Assembly (NCBI GenBank): GCA_963576565.1
Contig: OY755047.1
Coordinates: 35,865,851-35,929,850 of the forward strand
Direction of reading: 5' to 3'
Length of the DNA: 64,000 nucleotides
From: Aspidapion aeneum
Taxonomy: Eukaryota > Arthropoda > Insecta > Coleoptera > Brentidae
This document shows positions 12,565-22,689 of this stretch, one piece after another (position 1 is the stretch's first letter; the number at the start of each line of letters is the position of its first letter). The translations under genes and the position numbers were made by a program. The notes under the pieces are model-generated. The model saw only the letters and a list, made by a program, of their open reading frames with translations, was not told the origin of the DNA and ran no database searches.

Positions 12565-14061
12565 TCAAGACATGCTTTGGCTATAAAATTCGTCAAGAGT
12601 ATATAATGGAGTTTGTAATAAGAATTTTTTCAATTTTTTCCTAAAAATCCTAACAGAAGCAGCACATCTAATATTTTCAGGAAGAAAATTAAATATTTTC
12701 CTTCCCTCATAAATTATTGATCTTTTTGTAAGAGACCTTTTAGGAATTGGTAATGCTACATGGTTTTGTTGTCGAGTAACTTGTGCATTTCCGCCCCCAT
12801 CATTGCTAACATAATTTTTATATACCAAACTTGCAGTCTCAAGTACAAAAACTGATGTAAGAGTGAGAATTTTTAAGTTTGTAAAATGTCGCCTGCAAGA
12901 TTCTCTTGGAGATATGTCCGCTATAAAGCGTATGGCTTTTTTTTGTAAAACAAATAAAAGTTTTAGCAGATATTGAGAGGCTGTTCCCCAAAATGCTATG
13001 CCATACCTCAAGTGGGATTCGAATAGAGAAAAATAAACTTTTCTGGCTATATCAGCTCCCAACTCTAATCTGACGCTTCTGACAGCAAAACATCCTGATG
13101 AAAGTTTTTGACTTAATTTGAAGATGTGCTCATCAAACCGTAATTGGTCATCAATATGGAGGCCTAGAAATCTGGTGACAGATTCACTGTGAAGAGGGTG
13201 GTCACCGAGGTTAATGTTCGAGATATTACCTTTAAAGCTGAGGATGTTGGATTTATCAACATTAAAACAGAGGCGGTTTGCATCGCACCACTTCTTTATT
13301 TTTTGCAGATCTTGAAATATGCTCAGCTCTAGAACGCTAATGTCCTTGTGGTGCCATAAAACAGATGTATCATCTGCAAAAAGTGTAAATTCACCCAAAA
13401 TATCCAGCTGAACAAGATCATTAATATATATCAAGAACAACAATGGACCCAATACTGAGCCTTGGGGAACGCCACAGTTTACACCCAACGAAGAAGACGA
13501 CGACCCTGATGCCGACACATACTGTGTACGATGCGTCAAGTAAGACCTAAACCATGACAACACTGAGCCCCTGAAACCATAGCGCTCAAGCTTTCGCAAC
13601 AGTATTCCGTGATCCACACAATCAAACGCCTTGGACAGATCACAGAACACTGCCGCAACCGCCTCACCCTTATTGATCTCAGTATAGACTCGGTCAAGAA
13701 AGTTAAACATAGCGTCATTAGTTCCTTTGGATGATTGAAATCCAAACTGCTTTGGTGTAATAAGCTTAAACTTTTTGAGGTAGGTCCACATGCGCTTTTT
13801 AACTATTTTTTCTATGACTTTTGATAAAGTTGAGAGAAGTGAAATAGGCCTGTAATTTGAGGGGGAATCTATACAGCCGCCCTTATGAAGCGGTACAACA
13901 ATTGAACTTTTTAAGCAGTCTGGAAATGAGCCTCTCTGAAAAGAGTCGTTTATAGTGGAACAGAGTGCTAAAAGAGCATTATTTGGTAGCTTCATTAGAA
14001 CTTCGACCGAAACTTCATCTTCTCCAGAAGATTTTTTCAAGTAATTCTGATGGCTCAACAT
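12565..14061 (-). pseudogene. LINE ORF2, reverse transcriptase part
   Basis: This is the polymerase half of ORF2 of the LINE in BEL-1. It carries the non-LTR reverse transcriptase motifs in order: IVVPLHKGG, YRPISLLSTLSKVIEK, FCDLSKAFDCVDH (catalytic Asp), GVPQGSVLGPLLFLIYINDL and FADDTSVL (catalytic Asp pair), followed by the thumb and a C-terminal region with LLFVLQKKAIRFI. No stop interrupts it. It overlaps the endonuclease frame by 47 bases in a different register; the T-run near 14032-14037 is where the slip probably happened. Apart from that one slip the ORF reads cleanly, so this LINE is young relative to BEL-1. Confidence 0.92.
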
Positions 14062-15295
14062 TATTAAATTGAAACGAGCTTGAGACGGAAATGTCAGACA
14101 GGTATTCCATTGGATCAGTTTCGTTTGTTGAAAGGTGTTCTGTCAACTTACTGGCAATGCTGCAGTAGAATTCATTTAGAAGGTTGCAGTCTACCCCAAT
14201 CTGATTAAGTTTCTTTGGTACACTGTTCCCTCTAAATTCATTTATAATGCTCCAGCTCTCTTTCTGTACATTTTTAGAATTCTGAAGTCTATCACTGTAA
14301 TGTTTTTGTTTGGCTAGATTAATTAAGTTTTTATGAATATTTCGATATTTATTACAATACAGTATAAACCATTCATCCTTTAAAAACCTTCTAATGTAAT
14401 TTAAACTTCGTAGATTAACTGTAGATATTTTTAGGCCCAAGGACAACCATTGTTTCAATACTTTTTGTTTTGGCTTCACCCACCTTAGTGGAAACGCTCG
14501 TCTAAAGTTATCCAAAAGAACTTTGTAGAAGGATAAGATGGGTTCTGGTGACTGTTCAATACCCTGCCAATTGACTCTTTGACACTGATTTTTAAATTGA
14601 GTAAAAGCATTTGTATTAAAAATTCTTTTATGTATCCGTTTAGGCTTTTCTGAAACAGTTTCTAGTAAAAAAGTAGACAAAATAGCTTCATGATCAGACA
14701 AACCAGAATGAACGACTGAACAAGAAACATTACCCAGGTTAGAGCACACAAAATCAATGGTCGTCGCAGTTAAATCTGTAATTCTTGTTGAAGCTTCAAC
14801 AAGCATTTCCAAACCATAAGCAGTTAACATATTCTTTAGCATTATGGTGTCCATTTGATTTGAATTACTAAAATCTATGTTAAAGTCACCCGCAAGGATC
14901 ACTTTCGAATTTGGAGAGGTTTCGGAAAGCATCGTGTCGAGTTTGTTTAAAAATTCTTTGACACTGGAAGAAGGTGATCGGTACAAACAAAAAATATACA
15001 AGTTGAATTGCTTACAGAAGCACGCTGAAAACTCAAAACTTCCTTCATTTAAAAGATAATTGTATTTTTCGATGTTAACAAAGCTTAAGGATGGTTTTGA
15101 TAAAATAAGAGTGCCTCCGTGAAGGGAGTTCTCTCTACACGAGATGGAAATTGTATGATAGTTTGACACGTTAAAACACTCTTGCGGATGCAACCAATGT
15201 TCGGTTAGTAGTACAATATCTGGAAAGTTGTTGTTTTCTAAAAATGTAAACAGATCGTCTGTTTTATTCCTGAGAGATCTGATATTTTGTAACAC
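14015..15295 (-). pseudogene. LINE ORF2, apurinic-like endonuclease part
   Basis: This is the N-terminal half of the same ORF2 and would nick target DNA to prime reverse transcription. Endonuclease/exonuclease/phosphatase motifs are LLTEHWLHP (catalytic Glu), LAGDFNIDFS (Asp, Asn) and HSGLSDHEAIL (Asp-His). It starts with the typical QNIRSLRNKTDDL. It ends in a frame-shifted tail (LLEKIFWRR) just where the reverse transcriptase frame takes over. Confidence 0.9.
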
Positions 15296-15312
15296 AACCG
15301 AAAGTTTATTTG

Positions 15313-15780
15313 TTAAATCCCCCCGTTTGTGAGGGGAAGGGTTAAAAAATTTGAAACATTAGATGCTCTACCTCTGCTATTTTGACCGATCGAGTCAAAA
15401 TCTTGATTGTTATCTGACTGTTGGCTAGAGCTGGTGGGGGAATCACATTCAATAATTTGAATTATTGAGGTGTTATTATCCTTATGTGTATTAAGCCCAG
15501 ACAAAGTCAAACCACAATCTGTTTCGACCATTCTCAAACAAGAATAAGTATTCTTTTTAAAATCGGATAAAAAACTTACAATAAAGGACGCCATTTTTGT
15601 AAGGCCTCTCCTGTTAAGAAATATACCATGTTTACAGTAGTCAGTGTATCTAAACCTATTAAACAAGTCCAAAAAATTTATATTAGTCGCAAATTGTCTA
15701 AGATTTGTAACGAATTTCACAATTTTATTCGTATTTAGCAGGTGTTGTACAAATGACGAGATTGGTATAAAAACACATAT
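15313..15780 (-). pseudogene. LINE ORF1, C-terminal remnant
   Basis: The frame contains FRYTDYCKHGIFLNRRGL, which fits the end of the SGNH/GDSL-esterase-like domain found in ORF1 of several CR1-group LINEs (the His lies in the HGIFLN stretch). The rest of the domain is missing through 5' truncation. The frame runs on to 15915 but that part is antisense to BEL-1 pol. The esterase reading is a motif-level inference. Confidence 0.6.
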
Positions 15781-16115
15781 TAGTTGTTGCAAGCAAAATT
15801 TATTTTGCAACAGTTGTGGATATCGAAAATAGGCTGGGACGAAGAACCAGATTCTTCTATCATCGACTCTTGGAACAAACTTCGTTCTGAATTCCCGCTT
15901 CTTTCCAATTTTCAATTACCCCGACAAATCAAACTGTCAAAAAACAATACCTGTCAAATCATCGGCTTCTGTGACGCTTCAATTCGAGGCTACGCAGGCG
16001 TCGTATATTTTCGTGTAGAAGAGGAAAGCAATATATCTGTTTCTCTCATATCTGCAAAATCTAGGGTCGCGCCTATAAAGTCACAAACTTTGGCTAGGCT
16101 AGAACTCCTAGGCCA
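15781..16115 (+). pseudogene. BEL-1 pol after the LINE: RNase H segment
   Basis: This continues BEL-1 pol beyond the LINE. LQQLWISKIGWDEE is the linker after the polymerase, and IIGFCDASIRGYAGVVYF carries the first RNase H catalytic Asp; LARLELLG carries the Glu. The frame is then broken by the fragment at 16116. The register just after the LINE junction is off by one compared with the upstream half, so there is also a small indel near the junction. Confidence 0.85.
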
Positions 16116-16225
16116 ATGATTTTTGTATATATTTTCCACATATTTCATGAATAAATACAAAAAATAGCATGAAATACGACATTATGAGGCCTCGGACCCC
16201 CCCCCAAGACATATTCCTGGGTGCG
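16116..16225. repeat. MITE-like fragment replacing part of the RNase H region
   Basis: About 110 bases share TTTTCCACATATTTCATGAA, an ATAGCATGAAATAC-like string and a run of C with the MITE at 7604-7777. It sits where about 40 RNase H codons present in BEL-A/B are missing here, so it replaced sequence rather than simply adding to it. No duplication or intact terminal repeat is visible. Confidence 0.6.
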
Positions 16226-17113
16226 TTACTGGTATTGCATTGGCTTTCATCCCCTCCTAATCGCTGGCAAACCTTTGTTGGAAATCGAGTCAGTAGAATC
16301 CAAGAAATCATTCCCTCAAACTCATGGCGCTACATTCCTTCTGCTTTAAATGCAGCCGATATTGCGTCACGAGGGGCCACCCCTTCACAGCTCATTTCAC
16401 ATGACATGTGGTGGAACGCACCGTCGTTTTTGTGATCTCCCGAAAACGAATGGCCCGATTTTCATAAATCAAAAATGCCGATTGATTTCGGAGATAGTAA
16501 TCTGGAGGAAAAGCCAAAGGTCTGTTGCAATGCGATAATTGATGTCAACTTCTTAGATCAGCTTCTTATCAATTATTCATCTATATCAAAAATTCAACGT
16601 ATCATTTGTTATGTCCTTCGAATAGTTAACCTTTTTCAAAACCATTCCTATCAAAAACCCACTAAGCCACCGGACCAAAAAATTATTTTTGAAAATATTG
16701 TTTTTCCTACCACCGGTGAGATGCAAAGTGCGCTATACCTTCTTATCAAACGCGTTCAAGGTTCTTGCTTTTCTGAGCTTTTTTCCGCGTTATCTAAGGA
16801 TAAACCAATACTGAAACCTATTCGAAAACTTTCACATTTTCTTGATGAAAATAATATCATTAGAGTCGGTGGCAGATTACAAAAATCTGACCTTTTGTCT
16901 TATTCTGCAAAACACCCCGTCTTACTTTCGAGTAACCATCGTTTAACTACTCTTCTTATCGAGTCCGCTCATCGACAATACCTTCATCCTGGGTTTAAAA
17001 CATTACATAATCTGCTTTTACAGCAATTTTGGATATTATCTGCCAGACGGGCAATTCAAAGAACCATATCCAAATGCTTGCAATGTTTTAGAATCAACCC
17101 TAAACCCCCATAA
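16226..17113 (+). pseudogene. BEL-1 pol: end of RNase H, connector and integrase zinc region
   Basis: Two frames cover this part (about 16226-16435 and 16475-17113). The first resumes with VLHWLSSPPNRWQTFVGNRV, the last helix of RNase H. The second has the connector (IIRVGGRLQKSDLL) and the integrase zinc-binding motif (HRQYLHPGF for the His pair, CLQCF for the Cys pair). It ends in a stop at 17111-17113, where the core frame takes over in a new register, so one base was lost there. Confidence 0.85.
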
Positions 17114-18020
17114 TGAGTTCACTTCCCGCTCATCGAATCAATCAACTTAAACCTTTTTCGAGTGTAGCTATCGACTTTTGTGGACCTTTCTATGTGATTC
17201 CTCATCGTTACCGTGGTTGTAAAGCTTTCAAATCGTATGTCTGTGTGTTTGTCTGTACGGCCACAAAATTAATTAATCCACTGTCCACCGAAGGGTTTGT
17301 AGGTGCATTCCATCGATTCATTTCCAGACATGGAAGCGTGACGCAATGCTGGTCAGATCAGGGCAGTAATTTTATAGGGTTTCGTAACCAATTACTTGAT
17401 TACGCAAGAAGTGCGTCCACCAGACTTCTATTCGTTGGCATCTGGGACCCCCTCTCAGTCTACATTTCAATGGCCTGGCAGAAGTTGGCGTCAAAAGTTT
17501 TAGAACTCACTTTGTTCGAGTTGTCGGCGACCAGAAGTTGTCCATCATGGAAATGTCCACCCTTACCTGTCGCATAGAAGCTGTACTTAATAGTCGCCCT
17601 TTATCTCCTGCCTCTTCAGACCCACACGATCTTCAACCTCTTACCCCTGGGCATTTTTTGACCCTTGAACCCCTTAATTCAGAAATTCCGGAGTCAGATT
17701 TGTCCGAGGTTCCCCTAACTCGGCTGTCGAGATGGCAACTAATCCAACAACTACATAATGAGTTTTGGAAACGGTATTCTATAGAGTATTTGCATACGCT
17801 ACAACAGCGACACAAGTGGGCTGATTCGTCCCCAAATATCAAATTAAATGATTTGGTTATCATAACGAGTGACCACATCCAATCACCTTTGAAATGGCCA
17901 GTCGGTCGGGTTTTCGAATTGCATCCCGGCGGAGAACGTCAAGTGCGTGTCGCGACGGTACAAACGGCTACCGGTGTTTACAAGCGGCCAGTTGTAAAAC
18001 TGTGCCTCTTGCCGAATTAA
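17113..18020 (+). pseudogene. BEL-1 pol: integrase core and C-terminal domain
   Basis: The integrase core is in two frames, 17113-17577 and 17538-18020. VAIDFCGPF and WSDQGSNFIG hold two catalytic Asp residues. A small deletion removes the segment after VFVCTATK, and a frameshift after about 17430 destroys the region that should carry the catalytic Glu. The second frame has the conserved tail (LSRWQLIQQLH, EYLHTLQQRHKW, GVYKRPVVKLCLLP). The enzyme cannot be functional. Confidence 0.88.
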
Positions 18021-18259
18021 AAGTAATTTTAATTTTTTCTACCTATTGAAGTCAATTATTACAATAGGTAATTCTTTAATATTATTTTTTTTTTTAATTT
18101 TGTTTGTTTGTTTTACCTTTTTCGGGTTTTCGTTATCTCTAAATAAACTTACGCTACTTATCTGTTTTTCATTCATTTATATTTATCGGTCGATCATTTT
18201 TCTTATATCTATATCTGTCCGGCCAATATTCTAAAATTGTGTGTTTTGGAGGGCAGTTA

Positions 18260-18712
18260 TGTTAGCTCCCGCTAAATTTCGCGGTCCACACCATTGGATG
18301 ACGGACAGAGTACATTTTTCGCGCATTTTGACATGCGCACCAACAATCAGAGAGATCCTTTCTACCGCCTCAAGAAAATGGCGTGTTAATTTACTTTCTC
18401 CAACTATTTCAAATTTCTACACTTGAAAGTGCTCGATTTTGGTGTACTGAAGCATAGAACTAGAAACTTCAGCTCTTCAGCTACGTGGTGCCATCATTAG
18501 ATCAAGACAGGGGCCCCTTGGAACGTGGAGAAATTGGCTGCAAACTGGTGAGTGCTTTGTTTCTGATTTCCGTTGTGTGGTACCAACAATTAACCTATGG
18601 ACCTTAATTATTTCGTGATTTCATATCAATATATTTATGTTTGTTCGCGCTTTCATTAATTAAAATATATACAGTCCACTGCAGTTATCGTTTTTCTACC
18701 TGTGGGCAAACA
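18260..18712 (+). repeat. BEL-1 3' LTR
   Basis: Begins TGTTAGCTCCCGC just after a purine-rich stretch (GGAGGGCAG) and ends CTACCTGTGGGCAAACA, followed directly by GACTTC, the target duplication. It pairs with 8046-8516. Confidence 0.92.
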
Positions 18713-18929
18713 GACTTCTATACCCTTTCAGGGCGTTAACTCAATGCTTTAGTCTAATTCTAGTACTGTTTTTGGTTCCTTTAAAAAATAACATAAAAAT
18801 TGGGTTCATCTTTTAAATCTGTGTTATTGACGGGAAATTCCTTTTGATTCAAATCCGGCAATAAAAAGAAATACAAAACGCCCGGCGCATCTGGTAAAAT
18901 TCATACGGTAAATTTTAATGAAATCATGA

Positions 18930-19150
18930 ACGAGCTCCATTGCCTGTGGAGTCTTCGTTTCCGTCATAATATTGTCAAACGATGCCCTCGAACTTGCTTA
19001 AAGCACACGCGGCCCTTCCCCTACTCGCGAATCACGCACCGTGGGAGGACAACCGCTCGCGTTTCCCCGAGCTTGCCTAAGCCCACTCGGCTCATCCATG
19101 CTCGTGATTTCATGCACAGTGGGAAGCCAGCTTTACAGAAACACCTTTTT
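18930..19150 (-). repeat. GC-richer dispersed repeat, copy 2 (inverted to copy 1)
   Basis: Contains the reverse complements of the blocks listed for 7186-7330, plus an internal near-duplication (CCGTGGGAGGACAACCGC and CAGTGGGAAGCCAGC). The two copies lie either side of BEL-1, about 11.7 kb apart, in opposite orientation. Confidence 0.5.
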
Positions 19151-20083
19151 TAAGGAAGGATGACCTCTTTGACAAAACTTTTTGGCTAGCTTAAAAGCAC
19201 GGATCACCTTGATCCGTGCATAAAGGTTCTTATTGGGTTATGGGAATAAGAAAAACCATCACATATCTTTTGGAAAAGGTTCGTGTATTTACCTAACGAG
19301 CCTCAGATGGCGGTTAGCTCTCTTTGGGCCCATGCAAAAGTCCGTATGCTTAGGCAACATACTATTCCAAGTGTTTTCTATTATATTTAGATTGTTGTTA
19401 GTTAAATTGGTTAAATCTAAATTACGAAGACCTGCGCAATAAATTATTTTAACCTAGCCAGGCTGAACGAGAAACTTAGCAAGGGAACATTATACATTGG
19501 GTCCTGTTCCTCTCAACATCTAATTTGATGTGATTCCCAAACGGCAAATTTCCGGAAAGGGGATTATATGGCAAACTTACATTTTGTGACCTCTTTAACC
19601 CCATTTGCCACAACTGGAAAACAAATATTGAAAATAAATAGTGAGTTATAGTGGAAACTTTTGCATTTAAGGTAAAAAAGTTGTTAACTAAAACGTACCA
19701 CAGTGGTGTCGAAAAACCCCAACCCTTACCCAATTTCCATTTTTTTGCGTGGTCAATATACTTTCGAATGAGAATAAAATCTTTTTACGTCATGGACGGC
19801 TAAAAAAAAATATGTTATTCTCCCGTTAGGACAGCCCAAAAGTAAAAGTAGTGTGGTAAATGGTGTGATAAATCTATCAAGGAGTCAGAATCAGTCTAGG
19901 ATCCTAGTAGTTTTCTGGTAATCGGGATCAATTCAAACCAGGCCGATCCGAATTACCGAGGAATCCGAATATTGAGAACATTTTTTTAATAACAAAAAAT
20001 TGTTTATTAGTAAAGCGGGATTTATTAGAACAAGTTATGATTTTATTTCAAATAAATACAAAACCATTTAAAAAAAATCAGTG
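19151..20083. other. Unassigned non-coding DNA
   Basis: No gene was recognised. CCGATCCGAATTACCGAGG near 19941 resembles ATCCGGATTGCCGAAACC near 21270, probably short repeats of one family. Confidence 0.45.
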
Positions 20084-20353
20084 CATGTAAAAAAAGCCAA
20101 GTACGCGAAAATGATATTCGTTAAAAAGAATTGAGATAAAAGTAAAGCCAAGTTCTCCAATACAAATTTCAAAATGAAAGGTTTTTACTAGTTTGGAAAT
20201 GTTTTTTTTTAACTTTAATAGCCAAGTTTAGAAAAACATTTCCAAACTAGTAAACACCTTTTATTTTGAAATTTGTATTGGAGAACTTGGCTTTACTGTT
20301 ATCTCAATTCTTTTTACAGAATATCATTTTCGCGTATTTGCTTTTTTTACATG
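20084..20353. mobile_element. Foldback element with about 125-bp arms
   Basis: The arms (about 20084-20209 and 20231-20353) are near-perfect reverse complements around a spacer of about 20 bases. Shared blocks include GCCAAGTTCTCCAATAC, ACTAGTTTGGAAATG and TACGCG/CGCGTA. It would form a long hairpin. No target duplication was confirmed, so the class is open. Confidence 0.75.
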
Positions 20354-20465
20354 AAATGTTTTTGTTATAATTTCACTCATTTTTTAAAGGGTTTGGATAA
20401 TATTTAAGTTTTAAAGTAGTAAGATATGCGGAATATTAGAAATAAAATTTCGGACTTCCATTGTG

Positions 20466-20861
20466 TTTATTTATTTTAAAACACGACGTTTCGGTTAGTA
20501 AGTATCTCTAACCGTTATCAAGTGTAAACTAAACGATCTAGATCACGCATTGTCATATGATCACAGGATTCAGTGGTCAGAAGCTAAAGTTTTACATAAG
20601 GAGTCGCATTGGCGAAAACGAAAGTTTATTGAAGCTGCGTTTATAATGGAGAATAAAGAAATTTTCAGTCAACCAAGCACGGACCTACCAAACATATGGA
20701 AACCACTCCTTAAGGAAAACAGGCGTCTTAGGATTAAAAAGGGGGCGGGCCGTCACACCTGACTGCACACCAAGTAGTATGAATAGTAGCCTAAAGACTA
20801 GATTATTTAGTTTACACTTGATAACTTACTAACCGAAACGTCGTGTTTTAAAATAAATAAC
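20466..20861 (+). mobile_element. Penelope-like element fragment between inverted repeats
   Basis: About 60-bp inverted repeats (20466-20535 and about 20797-20861) share AAAACACGACGTTTCGGTTA and GTTTACACTTGATAAC. They enclose a plus-strand coding remnant. Penelope-like elements are known to have terminal repeats in direct or inverted arrangement and to carry hammerhead motifs there; the strings TTGATAAC and CCGAAACG in the arms fit a decayed hammerhead core. The assignment is an inference from coding and repeat structure together. Confidence 0.55.
20535..20762 (+). pseudogene. GIY-YIG endonuclease C-terminal fragment (Penelope-like)
   Basis: The frame reads ALSYDHRIQWSEAKVL then HWRKRKFIEAAFI and an Asn/Trp-rich tail ending at 20762. 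The pattern of His, an Asn/Asp-Trp block, a charged Lys-Arg stretch and a conserved Glu in FIEA fits the end of the GIY-YIG endonuclease found at the C terminus of Penelope-like reverse transcriptases. The GIY-YIG signature itself and the polymerase are absent. Confidence 0.5.
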
Positions 20862-22689
20862 CAAATAAAAAAAATTTCGCATCGGTTATTTTTATCACAT
20901 TTCCTATTATTCTGGCAAAGCTCAGATTTCTAGCGTTTATGGAAGTGGGCAATGTTACTTTTACATAACTTTACAGCTATAGGGGAGGGGAGTAAATGAG
21001 AATTTTTGGGGTTTTTTGATTTTTTCCCAGGGTTTGGTCATAATTTCTATTAGTCTGCTAAATTTTAGATTTGTAGCATGATAGATAGATCCATTCCATA
21101 TGCATCAGCAAACTCTGGCTTCTCTTCTGTGGTCAAAATTGTATGTTTCCATTTGCTAGAGATGAGAACTGCAGAAGGACCAATTGACAGGTTAAAAACC
21201 TGCATTATTATGTAAATGCCGTACATTTTATGGAAAAAACGCGAGTCCGGATTTTGAAATCAAGGAAAATCCGGATTGCCGAAACCAGTTGCGGAGACTA
21301 TCCGAACTACCGGAAAATCCGGATTATCGCGTGACGACTGAACCAGATTTTAAGATATATTTAAACTTATTTCCTAAATAGTGCTGTTTACGTTCTTTGA
21401 AATATTAAGTCTGTGTTAAGAAGACCCAAAGACAGATACAAAGTAGAAGGCGTCTAAAACAGCCGAAATCGTAACATAAATCTACGTTAGAAAGATGTAC
21501 TTTTTATATAAATCACAGACGCTTTTGTTAAAACTTTGGATTACCCCACGCCTAAAACAAGCCGCAGTGAGAGAGACAAAACATCAGTGGCGTAAACAGG
21601 AAGAAACGGACCCAATAAAAAAGAACAGACGTCTTCTTTTAAGGAAATTTTTTGTCATAATTAATAGTGACTACTATTAGGCCTGGGTTGATTAGGTCAG
21701 CTAGTGGGCTGACTACATTTCGGGCCCCTTCAGACTTACCACAATCCGCTGATATTTTGAAAACCACTAGACCGATTTAATTTTGGTTATCGGATTTTTT
21801 AGATTCAGACGGTTGTGCAAAGAAATCAAATTTCTAAATTTTGAATCCAAAAAAGGTGTTGTGTATAAAATTTACATAAAGCTAGACAGTGGCGAATCCT
21901 CTCCCCAACTTGAAATAAACCTTATAATCTTTATTTCTATACACCGCAATTTTTTACCAGATTATTTTTTTTTCTCAAAAATTAATACTTATTAAAATTA
22001 ATTAAAAAAAAATACACAAAAATTACTTTATTTAGCTTTTGCTGCCCTCTTGGCCGTCCCCCCCCCCCGAAGATCGTAGTTCCGCCTCTGAAACCTGGTA
22101 AAAAAAATATTTGGCTTTTTTTCACCAGCAGACTTTGTTCACTCACCAGAGCCTGAAAAGTATGTAAGGCTAATACAGATAAAGTTAAGAGGTGAGAAAA
22201 AATTAATTTTTGTTGACTTGTTTTATTAGAATCCCTGAAATCGCACAAGGAAAAAATCGCATGCGGAGAAAAGGTTCGTATGAAAAAAGCGCACAGAGGA
22301 AATCCATACAATAATTGTAACACCGGCCAGCAAAATAAAAAATGTTCTCTACCTTTGATCAGACCACCTAATTACATGTAATGAAGTGCGTCGAATCCAA
22401 AACAGGACCTGTTTTGCCCGTGCACCCACAAAATTTCGAGTAAATTGCGAAAAACTTCATCAAAGTTTGTATTTTTACATGGTAAAAAGCCCTATTTTCG
22501 GCACGCACAACTTGTTTTACCAATTATACAATTGCCTTCTCAAGGTTGTCCTGAGCCGTCGGTCGCGTTGATTCACCGGAATAATAGGTTTAATCATATT
22601 TGCCTGGGCCCTGCAGCCCCTATACTCCGACCACCACTAATTGTGGCTCGTTTTTAATTGATTTTTTACCACTGTTCGGTGAGACACTG
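20862..22689. other. Unassigned non-coding DNA
   Basis: AT-rich with short frames only. A run of ten C at 22061-22070 beside CCGAAGATCG recalls the poly-C MITE family at 7.6 kb. The frame 21495-21680 has a basic C-terminal stretch but no recognised domain. Confidence 0.45.

Larger units (their letters stand above)
11946..15780 (-). mobile_element. CR1/Jockey-superfamily LINE inserted in BEL-1 pol, 5' truncated
   Basis: This minus-strand non-LTR retrotransposon splits BEL-1 between its polymerase thumb and RNase H. Its 3' end, on the left, is a short pentamer tail (GAATA repeats on the plus strand at 11946-11964). Reading leftward it holds the end of ORF1, then an ORF2 with endonuclease and reverse transcriptase. 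The 5' end falls inside ORF1, as expected from incomplete reverse transcription. TTAG occurs at both junctions and may be a short target duplication. The pentamer tail and ORF1 esterase remnant suggest a CR1-like rather than a poly(A)-tailed Jockey element. Confidence 0.88.
8046..18712 (+). mobile_element. BEL-1: BEL/Pao LTR retrotransposon carrying a nested LINE
   Basis: The two LTRs (8046-8516 and 18260-18712) begin TGTTAGCTCCCGC and end CAAACA. The 6-bp duplication GACTTC lies directly before the 5' LTR (8040-8045) and after the 3' LTR (18713-18718), so both outer borders come from one insertion. Inside, in order on the plus strand, are gag, aspartic protease, reverse transcriptase, RNase H, connector and integrase, all disabled by frameshifts and deletions. 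A minus-strand LINE of about 3.8 kb interrupts pol. Without it the element is about 6.8 kb, within the usual BEL range. Confidence 0.92.

Noticed and set aside
18241..18426. ORF 18241-18426
   Set aside because: Lies across the start of the BEL-1 3' LTR and is also found in the 5' LTR; not coding.
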